This document shows, piece after piece, positions 35,555 to 43,601 of a DNA stretch of 47,759 nt. Source of the DNA: Lysobacteraceae bacterium PS02065 (lineage in GTDB: Bacteria > Pseudomonadota > Gammaproteobacteria > Xanthomonadales > Rhodanobacteraceae); contig JASCPI010000040.1 of assembly GCA_029959555.1 (NCBI GenBank), forward strand, positions 1-47,759. Reading direction: 5' to 3'. Under the pieces are notes generated by a model. The model ran no database searches and was not told where the DNA came from. It worked only from the letters and a program-made list of their open reading frames with translations. Numbering within the stretch: position 1 is the first letter of the stretch; the number at the start of each line of letters is the position of its first letter. The translations under genes were made by a program, and so were the position numbers.

Positions 35555-37267
35555 TCATTTCTCCAGGGGACGGACCGAGTCGCGCACGATGCGCGCGTCG
35601 AAGGTGTCGATCAGCGACTGCACGAGCGGATCGTCGCGCAGACCGTCGTGGGCGGCCTGCTGGCGCGAGGCCTGCTGGCGCGCGTGATGGTCGGCCGGCG
35701 TCTGCGCGGCCGTGTCGGCCTTCTCGATGCGGATACGCACGATGCGACCGATCGTCTCGCCGAGCCTTTTCTCGAGCTGGGCGGCGATCGGCGGCGACAC
35801 GAAATGCTCGTGGCTCGCCTTGATGCCGAGGCGCAGCGTGTCGCCGTCGACGCCGACCAGCACCGCGTGCATCGCGAGCTGGCCGACCGGACCGCCGAGA
35901 TCGGCACGGCGCACGAGGTCCGGCCAGTCGCCGACATCGAGCGGCATCATGGACGCGGCCGGCGCGGCGATGCGCTGGGCGGGAGCGGCGTGCACCGGCG
36001 CAGGAACCGAGGCCGGGGCGACCGGCGCCTGCGGTGCCGCGAACGGCACGACCCGCGACGACTCGTGCGTCGCATCGGGCTTCACCGCGCGTGGAGGCTG
36101 TGACGCGGGAGCAGGAGCACCGTGCGACGCGAACGCGGCCGCCGCAGCGGCCGCTCCGGATGACGCCGCCGGAACCGCAGCCCTGGCACCACCGCCCGGA
36201 CCTGCCGGCGCGAACGCGAGCATGCGCAGCAAGGCCATCTCGAAGCCGACGCGCGCGGTCGGCGCAAGCGCGAGATCGCGCCGGCCCGTGATCGCGACCT
36301 GGTAATACAGCTGGATCTCGCGTGGATCGATGCGCGCGGCGAGCGCCTGCGTCGCGTCGTCGCCGGTGCCGGCGACGAGCTGGGCGAGCTGCACGCGATG
36401 CAGCAGCCCCGCGAGCTCGTCGAGCACCTGGGCGAAGTCCGGCGCGAACTCGGCGATACGCTCGATCTCGGCGAGCAAGGCGCCCGCATCGTGCGCGACC
36501 AGCGCATCGAGCAGCACGCGCACGCGCGCGCGCTCGACCGTGCCGAGCATCGCGTGCACCTCGCCGGCGCGCAGCGCGCCGCCGCCGTGGGCGATCGCCT
36601 GGTCGAGCAGCGACAAGCCGTCGCGCAGCGAACCGTCGGCCGCACGCGACAGCACGTCGATCGCCTCGTCCTCGAACACGATGCCCTCGGCACCGAGGAT
36701 GTGGCGCATCTGGCCGACGATCTGCTCGGGCGTCAGGCGCTTGAGGTTGAACTTGATGCACCGCGAGAGCACGGTCACCGGCAGGCGCTGCGGATCGGTC
36801 GTCGCGAGCAGGAACTTGACGTGCGGCGGCGGCTCCTCGAGCGTCTTGAGCAGCGCGTTGAACGCCGCTTTCGACAGCATGTGCACCTCGTCGATCAGGT
36901 ACACCTTGTACGCGCCGCGTGCGGGGGCGTACTGCGCGTTGTCGATGAGCTCGCGCACGTTGTCGATGCCGGTGTTGCTCGCGGCATCGATCTCGAGCAG
37001 GTCGACGAAGCGGCCCGCGTCGATCTCGGTGCAGGCACCGCAGGTGCCGCAGGGATCGGAGGTCGGGCCGCGTTCGCAGTTGAGCGACTTGGCGAAGATG
37101 CGCGCGATCGTCGTCTTGCCGACGCCGCGCGTGCCCGTGAACAGGAACGCGTGATGGATGCGGCCGCCGTCGAGGGCGTGCGAGAGCGCGCGGACGACAT
37201 GTTCCTGGCCGACCAGCTCGGTGAACCGGCGTGGTCGCCACTTGCGCGCGAGAACCTGGTAGGACAT
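35555..37267 (-). CDS. dnaX: DNA polymerase III tau/gamma subunit
   Basis: Clamp-loader ATPase of 570 residues. Walker A is in GTRGVGKTTIARIFAK, the zinc cluster in CERGPTSDPCGTCGAC, DEVH in LIDEVHMLSK, and the arginine finger in LSRCIKFNL. An Ala/Pro-rich linker (about 370-440) leads to the tau C-terminal domain. I found no A-rich slippery run for a gamma-forming frameshift, so a single product is likely. Confidence 0.96.
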   Translation of the reverse strand: MSYQVLARKWRPRRFTELVGQEHVVRALSHALDGGRIHHAFLFTGTRGVGKTTIARIFAKSLNCERGPTSDPCGTCGACTEIDAGRFVDLLEIDAASNTGIDNVRELIDNAQYAPARGAYKVYLIDEVHMLSKAAFNALLKTLEEPPPHVKFLLATTDPQRLPVTVLSRCIKFNLKRLTPEQIVGQMRHILGAEGIVFEDEAIDVLSRAADGSLRDGLSLLDQAIAHGGGALRAGEVHAMLGTVERARVRVLLDALVAHDAGALLAEIERIAEFAPDFAQVLDELAGLLHRVQLAQLVAGTGDDATQALAARIDPREIQLYYQVAITGRRDLALAPTARVGFEMALLRMLAFAPAGPGGGARAAVPAASSGAAAAAAAFASHGAPAPASQPPRAVKPDATHESSRVVPFAAPQAPVAPASVPAPVHAAPAQRIAAPAASMMPLDVGDWPDLVRRADLGGPVGQLAMHAVLVGVDGDTLRLGIKASHEHFVSPPIAAQLEKRLGETIGRIVRIRIEKADTAAQTPADHHARQQASRQQAAHDGLRDDPLVQSLIDTFDARIVRDSVRPLEK

Positions 37268-37358
37268 CGGGACTTCCGCAGGACGAACGTGGATTGTGCC
37301 AACTTCTCGCCGGCCTGACCAAGGCGACGCGCACGCGCTTGTCTGGTCGGTGCCGGCC

Positions 37359-37364
37359 TAGTAT
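37359..37364 (+). promoter_or_regulatory. Possible -10 element for tRNA-Ser
   Basis: TAGTAT lies about 74 bases ahead of the tRNA, between dnaX and the tRNA gene. The nearest TTG-type -35 is badly spaced, so the call is weak. Confidence 0.3.
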
Positions 37365-37437
37365 CCTCCGCGGCCCGTTGCGCAGCCGGAAAGGAGACGG
37401 CGACAGCGGGAACCGCGCGGCACGCTTCGCGGTGGAC

Positions 37438-37530
37438 GGAGAGGTGTCCGAGTGGTTGAAGGAGCACGCCTGGAAAGTGTGTAAGCGGCTAAACCCCGCT
37501 TCGCGGGTTCGAATCCCGCTCTCTCCGCCA
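37438..37530 (+). tRNA. tRNA-Ser (anticodon GGA)
   Basis: A complete class II tRNA of 93 bases with encoded CCA. The acceptor arms GGAGAGG and TCTCTCC pair with one G-U. The anticodon loop reads CTGGAAA, so GGA reads UCC and UCU. A long variable arm and the GGTTCGAATCC T-loop are present. Confidence 0.97.
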
Positions 37531-37597
37531 GTTTGCGTTGTACCGGAAGACCCGCCTCGCGCGCCTTCCGCAGTGCGCCTCAGGCGCATACGTCTAT

Positions 37598-37710
37598 GGT
37601 GGCCCCGTCGGTCCCCTCGCGACGATAGCTTGTGAACTCCGCCAGGTCCGGAAGGAAGCAACGGCAGCAAGTGATTCGGGTGCCGGGGTGTGGCTGGCGG
37701 GGTCGCCACC
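37598..37710 (+). ncRNA. ffs: Signal recognition particle RNA (4.5S, small type)
   Basis: The conserved tip of the hairpin, CAGGTCCGGAAGGAAGCA followed by acggcagca, is the Ffh-binding domain of bacterial SRP RNA. The ends GGTGGC and GCCACC pair, closing a hairpin of about 113 bases (E. coli 114). It lies 67 bases after tRNA-Ser, as an independent small RNA gene near dnaX. Exact ends are inferred from pairing. Confidence 0.93.
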
Positions 37711-37732
37711 CTCTTCCCCTTCTGCACGTCCC

Positions 37733-38176
37733 TCAGCGCTGCTCCGCGGACACCGGCGTGTTGTCCGGATGCAGCCAGCCCGAGTCGCCGTCCGCGTAGT
37801 GCTCGCGCTTCCAGATCGGCACGCGCAGCTTGACCTCGTCGATGATCCATCGGCACGCCTCGAACGCGGCACCGCGATGGTCCGCGCTCACGCCGACCCA
37901 CACCGCCATGTCGCCGATCGCGAGGCTGCCCGTGCGGTGCACGCTGCGCGCCGCACGCAAGGCGAAGCGCTGCATGGCCTCGGCGAGGATCGCCTCGCCC
38001 TCGGCGTCGGCGAGCGCGGCATAGGCCTGGTAGTCGAGGCGCAGCACGGCACGCCCTTCGTTGTGGTTGCGCACCCAGCCCTCGAAGATCGCGCAGGCGC
38101 CCGCGGCGGCGTGGTCCAGCACCGCCTTCTCGGCCGCCGCGTCGATCGCGGTATCGGACAATGCGAAGCGCTTCAT
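37733..38176 (-). CDS. moaE: Molybdopterin synthase large subunit
   Basis: Catalytic subunit that adds dithiolene sulfur to cyclic pyranopterin, 147 residues. Family patterns: GACAIFEGWVRNHNEGR, LDYQAYAALA, HRTGSLAIGD and the catalytic lysine region IWKREHYADG. It overlaps moaD by 4 bases. Confidence 0.96.
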   Translation of the reverse strand: MKRFALSDTAIDAAAEKAVLDHAAAGACAIFEGWVRNHNEGRAVLRLDYQAYAALADAEGEAILAEAMQRFALRAARSVHRTGSLAIGDMAVWVGVSADHRGAAFEACRWIIDEVKLRVPIWKREHYADGDSGWLHPDNTPVSAEQR

Positions 38177-38412
38177 CCGCCCGACACCGGCGGCAGGAAC
38201 ACGATCTCGTCGCCGTCGGCGAGCGCATGGCTCCAGCCGACGATCGCGCCGTTGACGGCCACGCGCAGGCGCTCGCGCGCGAGCACGAAACCATGCCGCG
38301 CGGCGACTTCGGCGTAGAGCGCCGCCGGATCGACGGCCGCCGACTCGAGCGTCTCCGTGTCGCGCCTGGCCGCATCGGCGAGGCTCGCGAAATACAGCAG
38401 ACGGTAGGTCAT
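38173..38412 (-). CDS. moaD: Molybdopterin synthase sulfur-carrier subunit
   Basis: Ubiquitin-like protein of 79 residues ending in the required Gly-Gly (PPVSGG), which becomes a thiocarboxylate. The start at 38412 overlaps the moaC stop as ATGA and gives the family length; a longer upstream frame lies over moaC. The usual VNG(x)11-GDEI(V)FLPPVSGG pattern is present. Confidence 0.96.
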   Translation of the reverse strand: MTYRLLYFASLADAARRDTETLESAAVDPAALYAEVAARHGFVLARERLRVAVNGAIVGWSHALADGDEIVFLPPVSGG

Positions 38413-38900
38413 CGCTGGACCTCGCCCGCGACCACGTCGTGCTTGCCGCCGTGCTTGTCGACGAGGCGCACGTCGCGGATCACGATCGCGTGGCTGAGCG
38501 CCTTGCACATGTCGTAGACCGTCAGCGCGGCGACGCTCGCGCCGGTCAGCGCCTCCATCTCGACCCCGGTCTTGTGGGTCACGGCGACCTCGCAGCGCAC
38601 ACGCAGCTCGGTCGGCGAGACGAAATCGGCCTCGATGCGGCATTTCTCGATGCCGAGCGGATGGCAGAACGGAATCAGTTCGTGCGTGCGCTTGGCCGCC
38701 ATCGTGCCCGCGATGATCGCGGTGTCGACGACGGGACCTTTCGCCGAACGCAGCCCGTCCCGGCGCAACGCTTCCGCGACCTCGGCCGGGAATTCGACCG
38801 TGGCCTCCGCCACGGCGGTGCGCGCCGTGGCCTGCTTGGCGCCGACGTCGACCATCGCGGGCCGGCCCTCGGCGTCGAGGTGGGTGAACCTGCGCGTCAT
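38409..38900 (-). CDS. moaC: Cyclic pyranopterin monophosphate synthase MoaC
   Basis: Works with MoaA in the first step of molybdenum cofactor synthesis, 163 residues. Conserved stretches: FTHLDAEGRPAMVDVGAK, GTMAAKRTHELIPFCHPL and EMEALTGASVAALTVYDMCK. The start at 38900 gives the family N-terminus. It heads moaC-moaD-moaE, while moaA lies 2 kb away on the far side of two unrelated genes. Confidence 0.97.
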   Translation of the reverse strand: MTRRFTHLDAEGRPAMVDVGAKQATARTAVAEATVEFPAEVAEALRRDGLRSAKGPVVDTAIIAGTMAAKRTHELIPFCHPLGIEKCRIEADFVSPTELRVRCEVAVTHKTGVEMEALTGASVAALTVYDMCKALSHAIVIRDVRLVDKHGGKHDVVAGEVQR

Positions 38901-39060
38901 GCGTCGCTTCCGTTCAAGTCTCGCTTCGCGTCGCACACGACGTATCGCGCGGCATCCGCGGGCTCGGCACTGGTTTCGATGATCGTCATGCGTATGCTTG
39001 GAAAGGCTCGGAACGGACCGTCCGCATGCGGGGTCCCGTCCATCGGATCAAGGAGGAACT

Positions 39061-39960
39061 ATGCCACGCACGCCCGGCTTCGTGCTCGCGATAGGGATGA
39101 TGATCGCCGCAGTGATGCCGCCGCTCGCCGTCCGCGCGCAGGATCCGTCCCCGATCCGCCCCGCCGCCGGCGGCTGGTACCAGCAGGGAAGCAACTTCGG
39201 CAATCTCAACTTCGACATCGGTGACGACGGCCTCGTCGCAGGCACATGGTCGACCTACAGGGAAGGCCGTGTGGTCTGGTACTACTTCCAGGCACCTCTG
39301 ACCCCTCGCAGTGTCCCGGACGCCGAAGCCGACGGCATCGTCGCGATCGTCGAAGCGCCGCTGTACGAGGCCACGACCGGCAGCGCCTGCCCGACCTGCC
39401 CCTACGTCCCGCCGCAGTGGGCCTCGGATCGCTCGATGCGCCTCGAGTTCACGTCGACACGCGTCGCGACGTTCATCTCGGGCACCACGCGGATCCCGCT
39501 GGTGGCCTGGATGCAGGGCCCTCCACTGATGCCGCAGCGCGACTACGCGGGCGACTGGGTCGCCGCGACACGCGTCACCTCGGAAACAGGATTCGACCAC
39601 CAGTCCGTCGTGACGGTGCGCCTGCAAGCTCTTGTGAACGGCCTCGGTCGACGCGAGTACGCGATCTCCTGCGTCCGCCCGGCTCAGGCCTGCACGCAGT
39701 GGTTGGCCGCAGTCGGGGACACCGTTCCCTGCATCCACTTCTGCGCCGCCGAACTGTATCTGTGGTTCGACGCCGACGAGTCGGGGCGTATGCAACGCGT
39801 ATACGACATGGGACTCGGATCGGTCGAGCCCTACCCGGCGGCCTACGGCAGCCAGGACCGCATCCTCGTCCGCAGGACCTCCGCGACGTCACTCGCCATG
39901 AGCCTGATCCGGCTGCCGGACGGGCTGTTCGGGATCGCCACGCCGGAGGATGCGCCGTGA
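39061..39960 (+). CDS. Secreted protein of unknown function, first of a tandem pair
   Basis: Exported protein of 299 residues with a Sec signal peptide (about 1-26, cleaved near VRA-QD). I know no function. The mature N-terminus has GGWY (37-40), FGNLN, GTWST (61-65) and WYYFQ (73-77). A CPTC pair (Cys110, Cys113) and RDYAGDW (160-166) follow, then a Cys-x6-Cys pair and DRILVRR. The next gene has the same order. The GGWY...GTWST...WYYFQ layout resembles Trp/Tyr-rich repeats common in exported Xanthomonad proteins (inference). AGGAGG lies just before the ATG. Six Cys in the mature part suggest disulfides. Confidence 0.8.
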   Translation: MPRTPGFVLAIGMMIAAVMPPLAVRAQDPSPIRPAAGGWYQQGSNFGNLNFDIGDDGLVAGTWSTYREGRVVWYYFQAPLTPRSVPDAEADGIVAIVEAPLYEATTGSACPTCPYVPPQWASDRSMRLEFTSTRVATFISGTTRIPLVAWMQGPPLMPQRDYAGDWVAATRVTSETGFDHQSVVTVRLQALVNGLGRREYAISCVRPAQACTQWLAAVGDTVPCIHFCAAELYLWFDADESGRMQRVYDMGLGSVEPYPAAYGSQDRILVRRTSATSLAMSLIRLPDGLFGIATPEDAP

Positions 39961-40961
39961 AGCCTGCCCGCCACCTCCTGTCCGCGATCCTCCTGTCCGC
40001 CGCGATCACGAGCGCCCCCTGCCAGGCCGGCGACGCCATCGAACCGGCATGGGCTCCCACGCCCTCGACGGGGGGCTGGTACCAACCCAACTCCGCGTTC
40101 GGCAACCTCAATCTCGACATCGCCGACAACGGCATCGCGGCCGGCACGTGGTCGACGTTCGAAGCGGGGCGTCCGGTCTGGTACTACTTCCAGGGCACAC
40201 TGCAGCCTGCCTCGGCGTTGCAGGTCCGCGACGACGGCGTCATCGCGACGCTCGAGACGCCGCTGCACGCGGTGCTGACCGGCGGCGCCTGCCTCACCTG
40301 CGCCTACCTCGCACCGACCTGGACACCGCACGGCACGATGCGCGTGACGTTCACGTCGAGCCGGACGGCCCGCTTTTCGCTGAATGGCGGCACGCCGATC
40401 CCGCTCGTCGCCTGGCTGCAGGGCGCGCCGCTGCGCGCGCCACGCGACTACGCGGGCGACTGGCTCGCGATCGCGCGACAGGACGCGGCGAACGGCGGGC
40501 ACTATGAAACGGTGACCCACCTCCGCCTCGACACCCTCGCGGGACAGGAGGCGTACGACGTCGTCCCTCCCGCGATGCCTTACGTCGATCCGCCACCGCC
40601 TGCACCACCGGGAGGCGCGCGCCGGTACCGGGTGAACTGCATCGGCCCACGCGCCGCCTGCCTGACACTGGACAACGTCTTCCTGCGCACGAACATCGTC
40701 CCCGCATGGAGCTTCACGATGCTGTGGCTCGACGCTTCCGAACGCGGGTTTACGATCGATGCGGTCGAATCCGCGTCGGGCTACGCGCTGTATCCGCCGG
40801 TCGGCCTGCCCCACCACGTCCATGCCGGGCACGACCGCATCCTGATCCGGGCCTTTCGCGTCCCGGACGAAGGCGTCGCCGGCGTGCGCGAGATCCAGCT
40901 CGTGCGTTTCCCGGCAGAAGGTTTCGACGGGCGCGCCTGGCAGGCGCTCACGGAAGAATGA
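39957..40961 (+). CDS. Secreted protein of unknown function, second of a tandem pair, GTG start
   Basis: Exported protein of 334 residues, paralogous to the previous gene along its length. Signal peptide about 1-24 (cleaved near CQA-GD). It repeats GGWY (39-42), FGNLN, GTWST (63-67), WYYFQ (75-79), a CLTC pair (Cys112, Cys115), RDYAGDW, a Cys-x6-Cys pair and HDRILIR. It has an extra Pro-rich stretch (PYVDPPPPAPPGG) ahead of the C-terminal part. GTG overlaps the previous stop (GTGA) and follows GGAGG, so the two are translationally coupled and probably made together. Confidence 0.8.
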   Translation: MKPARHLLSAILLSAAITSAPCQAGDAIEPAWAPTPSTGGWYQPNSAFGNLNLDIADNGIAAGTWSTFEAGRPVWYYFQGTLQPASALQVRDDGVIATLETPLHAVLTGGACLTCAYLAPTWTPHGTMRVTFTSSRTARFSLNGGTPIPLVAWLQGAPLRAPRDYAGDWLAIARQDAANGGHYETVTHLRLDTLAGQEAYDVVPPAMPYVDPPPPAPPGGARRYRVNCIGPRAACLTLDNVFLRTNIVPAWSFTMLWLDASERGFTIDAVESASGYALYPPVGLPHHVHAGHDRILIRAFRVPDEGVAGVREIQLVRFPAEGFDGRAWQALTEE

Positions 40962-40983
40962 ATCTTTCCATGCGCGACAAGGA

Positions 40984-42030
40984 TCAGCCGCCGATCTCGT
41001 ACATCTCGACGTGCCGCCGCGGCATGGCTTCGGCGGCACCACGGATCTCGCTGTAGCGGTCGCCGCGCGCGGACCAGACCGCGCCGACGAGGCCGGCAAG
41101 CTCCGCATCGGTCGCGCCGGCACGCAGCGGACCCCGGACATCGTGGCCGCTCGACGCGAACAGGCAGGTATAGAGACGCCCGTCCGCCGACAGGCGCACG
41201 CGTGTGCAGTCGCCGCAGAACGGCTCGCTGACCGAGCTGATGAAACCGATCTCGGCGCTGCCGTCGGCGAGCGCCCAGCGTTGCGCGACTTCGCTTCCGT
41301 AGTTCGAAGGCAGTGCGTGCAGCGGCCAGCGTGCCGCGATCGCCGTGCGCAGGTCGGCGCTCGGCACGACGCGCTCGTGGCGCCAGGCGTTGCACGTGCC
41401 CACGTCCATGTACTCGATGAAGCGCAGGATATGGCCCGTGCCGCGGAATCGCGCGACGAGGTCGGGCACCTCGTGGTCGTTGATGCCGCGCATGACCACG
41501 CAGTTGATCTTGAGCGGGCCGAAGCCGGCCGCGCGGGCGGACTCGATCGCGGCGAACACGTCGTCGACCTCGCCGCGGCCTCCGGAGAGCTCGCGGTAGG
41601 TCTTCGGGTCGAGCGAATCCACGCTCAGCGTGATGCGGCCGAGGCCGGCCTCGCGCAGCGCCTTCGCGTGCTTCGGCAGAAGCGCGCCGTTGGTCGTCAT
41701 CGCGATGTCGTCGATGCCCGGCACCGCAGCGAGCCTGCGCACGAGTTCGGGCAGGTCGCGCCGCAGCAGCGGCTCGCCGCCGGTCAGGCGCAGCTTGCGC
41801 ACGCCGAGTCCCGCGAACACGCCGACGAGGCGTTCCACCTCCTCGAAGCGCAGGCGCTGCGCCTTGCTGAGGAATTCGTGGTCACGCGGGTAATCCTCTT
41901 CCGGCATGCAGTACGGGCAGCGGAAGTTGCAGCGGTCGATCACCGAGATGCGCAGGTCCGTCAACGCGCGCGCGCGACGATCGCGCGGAGGCGCGGTGTC
42001 GACGCGGATCGGGATGAAGGGACGGCTCAC
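40984..42030 (-). CDS. moaA: GTP 3',8-cyclase MoaA
   Basis: Radical SAM enzyme of 348 residues that converts GTP to the MoaC substrate. The N-terminal cluster uses Cys34, Cys38 and Cys41 (CNFRCPYC). The C-terminal GTP-binding cluster is in FCGDCTRVRL plus a later Cys in LYTCLF, and the protein ends in the required Gly-Gly. It overlaps the metallo-beta-lactamase-fold gene by 4 bases (ATGA), so it is transcribed with LPS-kinase context rather than with the other moa genes. Confidence 0.97.
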   Translation of the reverse strand: MSRPFIPIRVDTAPPRDRRARALTDLRISVIDRCNFRCPYCMPEEDYPRDHEFLSKAQRLRFEEVERLVGVFAGLGVRKLRLTGGEPLLRRDLPELVRRLAAVPGIDDIAMTTNGALLPKHAKALREAGLGRITLSVDSLDPKTYRELSGGRGEVDDVFAAIESARAAGFGPLKINCVVMRGINDHEVPDLVARFRGTGHILRFIEYMDVGTCNAWRHERVVPSADLRTAIAARWPLHALPSNYGSEVAQRWALADGSAEIGFISSVSEPFCGDCTRVRLSADGRLYTCLFASSGHDVRGPLRAGATDAELAGLVGAVWSARGDRYSEIRGAAEAMPRRHVEMYEIGG

Positions 42031-42797
42031 GCAGGGCTTCCTGTGGCGAGGACGACATCGGCATGCGGCCCGGCGAGCGCGAAGCGATCCCAGCGCGACG
42101 CGACGCGATGACCACGCCGGGCCAGTGTCTCGGCTTCGGCGACCGAACCATAGTGGTACAGCAGCAGCCGCGACAGCAATTCGGGCGGATACTCCCGCTC
42201 GAGGTCGTCGACTCCGCTATGTGAGGGGTTGCCCTCGAGAATGCAATCGTGGGCGACGAGCTCGCCGTGCGCGGCATGGGCCGCGAGCATCTCGGGGATC
42301 GGCCGCGTATCGCCGGTCCAGACCATGCTGCCGCGCAACGACAGGCCGAACGAGGTCATCGGCGCATGGTGGCGCGTCGGGAACACGTCGAACCAGACGC
42401 GTTCGTGCCAGAAGCCGCGCGAGACGGGCACCAGCTGGAAGCCGTCCCAGAAGTTCGCGCCGCCCTCGGCGAGCAACTCGGGATAGTCGGCGACGCGCGC
42501 CTGCAACACCGGAACGAGCGCGGCGTGCGCGTAGAGACGCACGCGTCCACGTCGCGCCGCATCGAAGAACACCGTGTAGAACAGGCGTTCGAGGCCACCG
42601 ACATGGTCCATGTGCGCATGCGTGAGGTAGATCGCGCCAGGAGGCTCACCGTAGTGGTCGAGGTAGCCGGTCAGTGCCTCGGGACCGCAGTCGATCATGA
42701 GCAATGGCGCGCCGTCGCGCTCGACGACCGCGGAGGACGAGCCGAGCTCGACCGCGCTCGCGTTGCCGACACCGAGGATGTGCAGGGCGAAACTCAC
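42027..42797 (-). CDS. Metallo-beta-lactamase-fold hydrolase (RNase Z-like)
   Basis: Protein of 256 residues with the dinuclear metal motif THAHMDHVGG (His60, His62, Asp64, His65), an earlier Asp/Gly start (LGVGNASAVELGSSS), a later WTGDTRPIPEML and HDCILEG. These resemble RNase Z/ElaC-like and phosphodiesterase members of the fold, but there is no clear tRNA-binding arm. Substrate unknown. It is coupled by 4-base overlaps to kdkA upstream and moaA downstream. Confidence 0.85.
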   Translation of the reverse strand: MSFALHILGVGNASAVELGSSSAVVERDGAPLLMIDCGPEALTGYLDHYGEPPGAIYLTHAHMDHVGGLERLFYTVFFDAARRGRVRLYAHAALVPVLQARVADYPELLAEGGANFWDGFQLVPVSRGFWHERVWFDVFPTRHHAPMTSFGLSLRGSMVWTGDTRPIPEMLAAHAAHGELVAHDCILEGNPSHSGVDDLEREYPPELLSRLLLYHYGSVAEAETLARRGHRVASRWDRFALAGPHADVVLATGSPA

Positions 42798-43546
42798 GGC
42801 GCGTCACCACGGGAGGCGCGGTCGGCCAGCACACGGTGGTAGGCCGCGAGCAGCGGATGCCAGAAGCGTGAATCGAAACCGTCGATGCGCCTGGTCGCGC
42901 CGATCTTGGCGAGCGAGCGATGCAGGCGCTCGAGATTGGCCTGCTGCCAGGGCATCGCCGGCGGGCGCAGGCGACCGCGGTCGAAATCGAGCAACCAGAC
43001 CTCCCCCGCGCCGTCGACGACGACGTTGTGCGCGTTGAGGTCGGCGTGCCAGGCACCACGGACGTGGAATCCCGCCAGCGTGCGGCCGACGCGAGCAGCG
43101 AGTGCGGCGTCGACATCACCGGCGAGGCTGCGCTCGGCCAGCGTGCGCGCGCCGGGAATGCGCCGCGTGACGAGATCGGCACGGTAGCGCAGCCCCTCGC
43201 GCACGTATCGCGCGAACAGCGGTGCGGGAACGCGCAGGCCAGCATCGTGCAACTGGGCGAGCAGCATGAACTCACGGAAGCTGCGCGTGCGGCGGCGACC
43301 GGTCCAGAGGTAACGGTCGGCATTGAGCTTGCCGACCAGACCGCCGCGGCGGTAATGGCGCAGTACACCGGCACCGAACGGTGCGTCGAAGAACACGACG
43401 CCACCGCGTCCGCCCGGCTGCGCAGTGGACGTCGTCGCCGCCTGCCAGTGCGAAGGCTCGAACCACGCCTCCTCGACGTGCTGCACCGCAGTGGCGTCGA
43501 ACAGGATCGCGCCGCTCGGCGTGGGCTGGACTTGCGCTCGGATCAT
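42794..43546 (-). CDS. kdkA: 3-deoxy-D-manno-octulosonic acid (Kdo) kinase
   Basis: LPS inner-core kinase of 250 residues. The catalytic loop WHADLNAHN supplies Asp169, and LLDFDRGR supplies the metal-binding Asp187. GLVGKLNADRYLW and RSFREFMLL match Kdo kinase of the WaaP group. It is divergent from a heptosyltransferase gene with 55 bases between the starts, forming an LPS core locus. Confidence 0.92.
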   Translation of the reverse strand: MIRAQVQPTPSGAILFDATAVQHVEEAWFEPSHWQAATTSTAQPGGRGGVVFFDAPFGAGVLRHYRRGGLVGKLNADRYLWTGRRRTRSFREFMLLAQLHDAGLRVPAPLFARYVREGLRYRADLVTRRIPGARTLAERSLAGDVDAALAARVGRTLAGFHVRGAWHADLNAHNVVVDGAGEVWLLDFDRGRLRPPAMPWQQANLERLHRSLAKIGATRRIDGFDSRFWHPLLAAYHRVLADRASRGDAP

Positions 43547-43601
43547 CGCTCTGCGAAGGTCTCGCCTTTCGGCGTTTCCGGCCGGAGTCTACAAGGCCTG
43601 C

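Noticed and set aside
35555..37267. Programmed frameshift in dnaX making gamma
   Set aside because: I found no A-run slippery heptamer at the tau/gamma boundary.
38413..38643. Longer MoaD with an N-terminal extension
   Set aside because: The extension overlaps moaC in another frame, while the start at 38412 gives normal MoaD length and an ATGA overlap.
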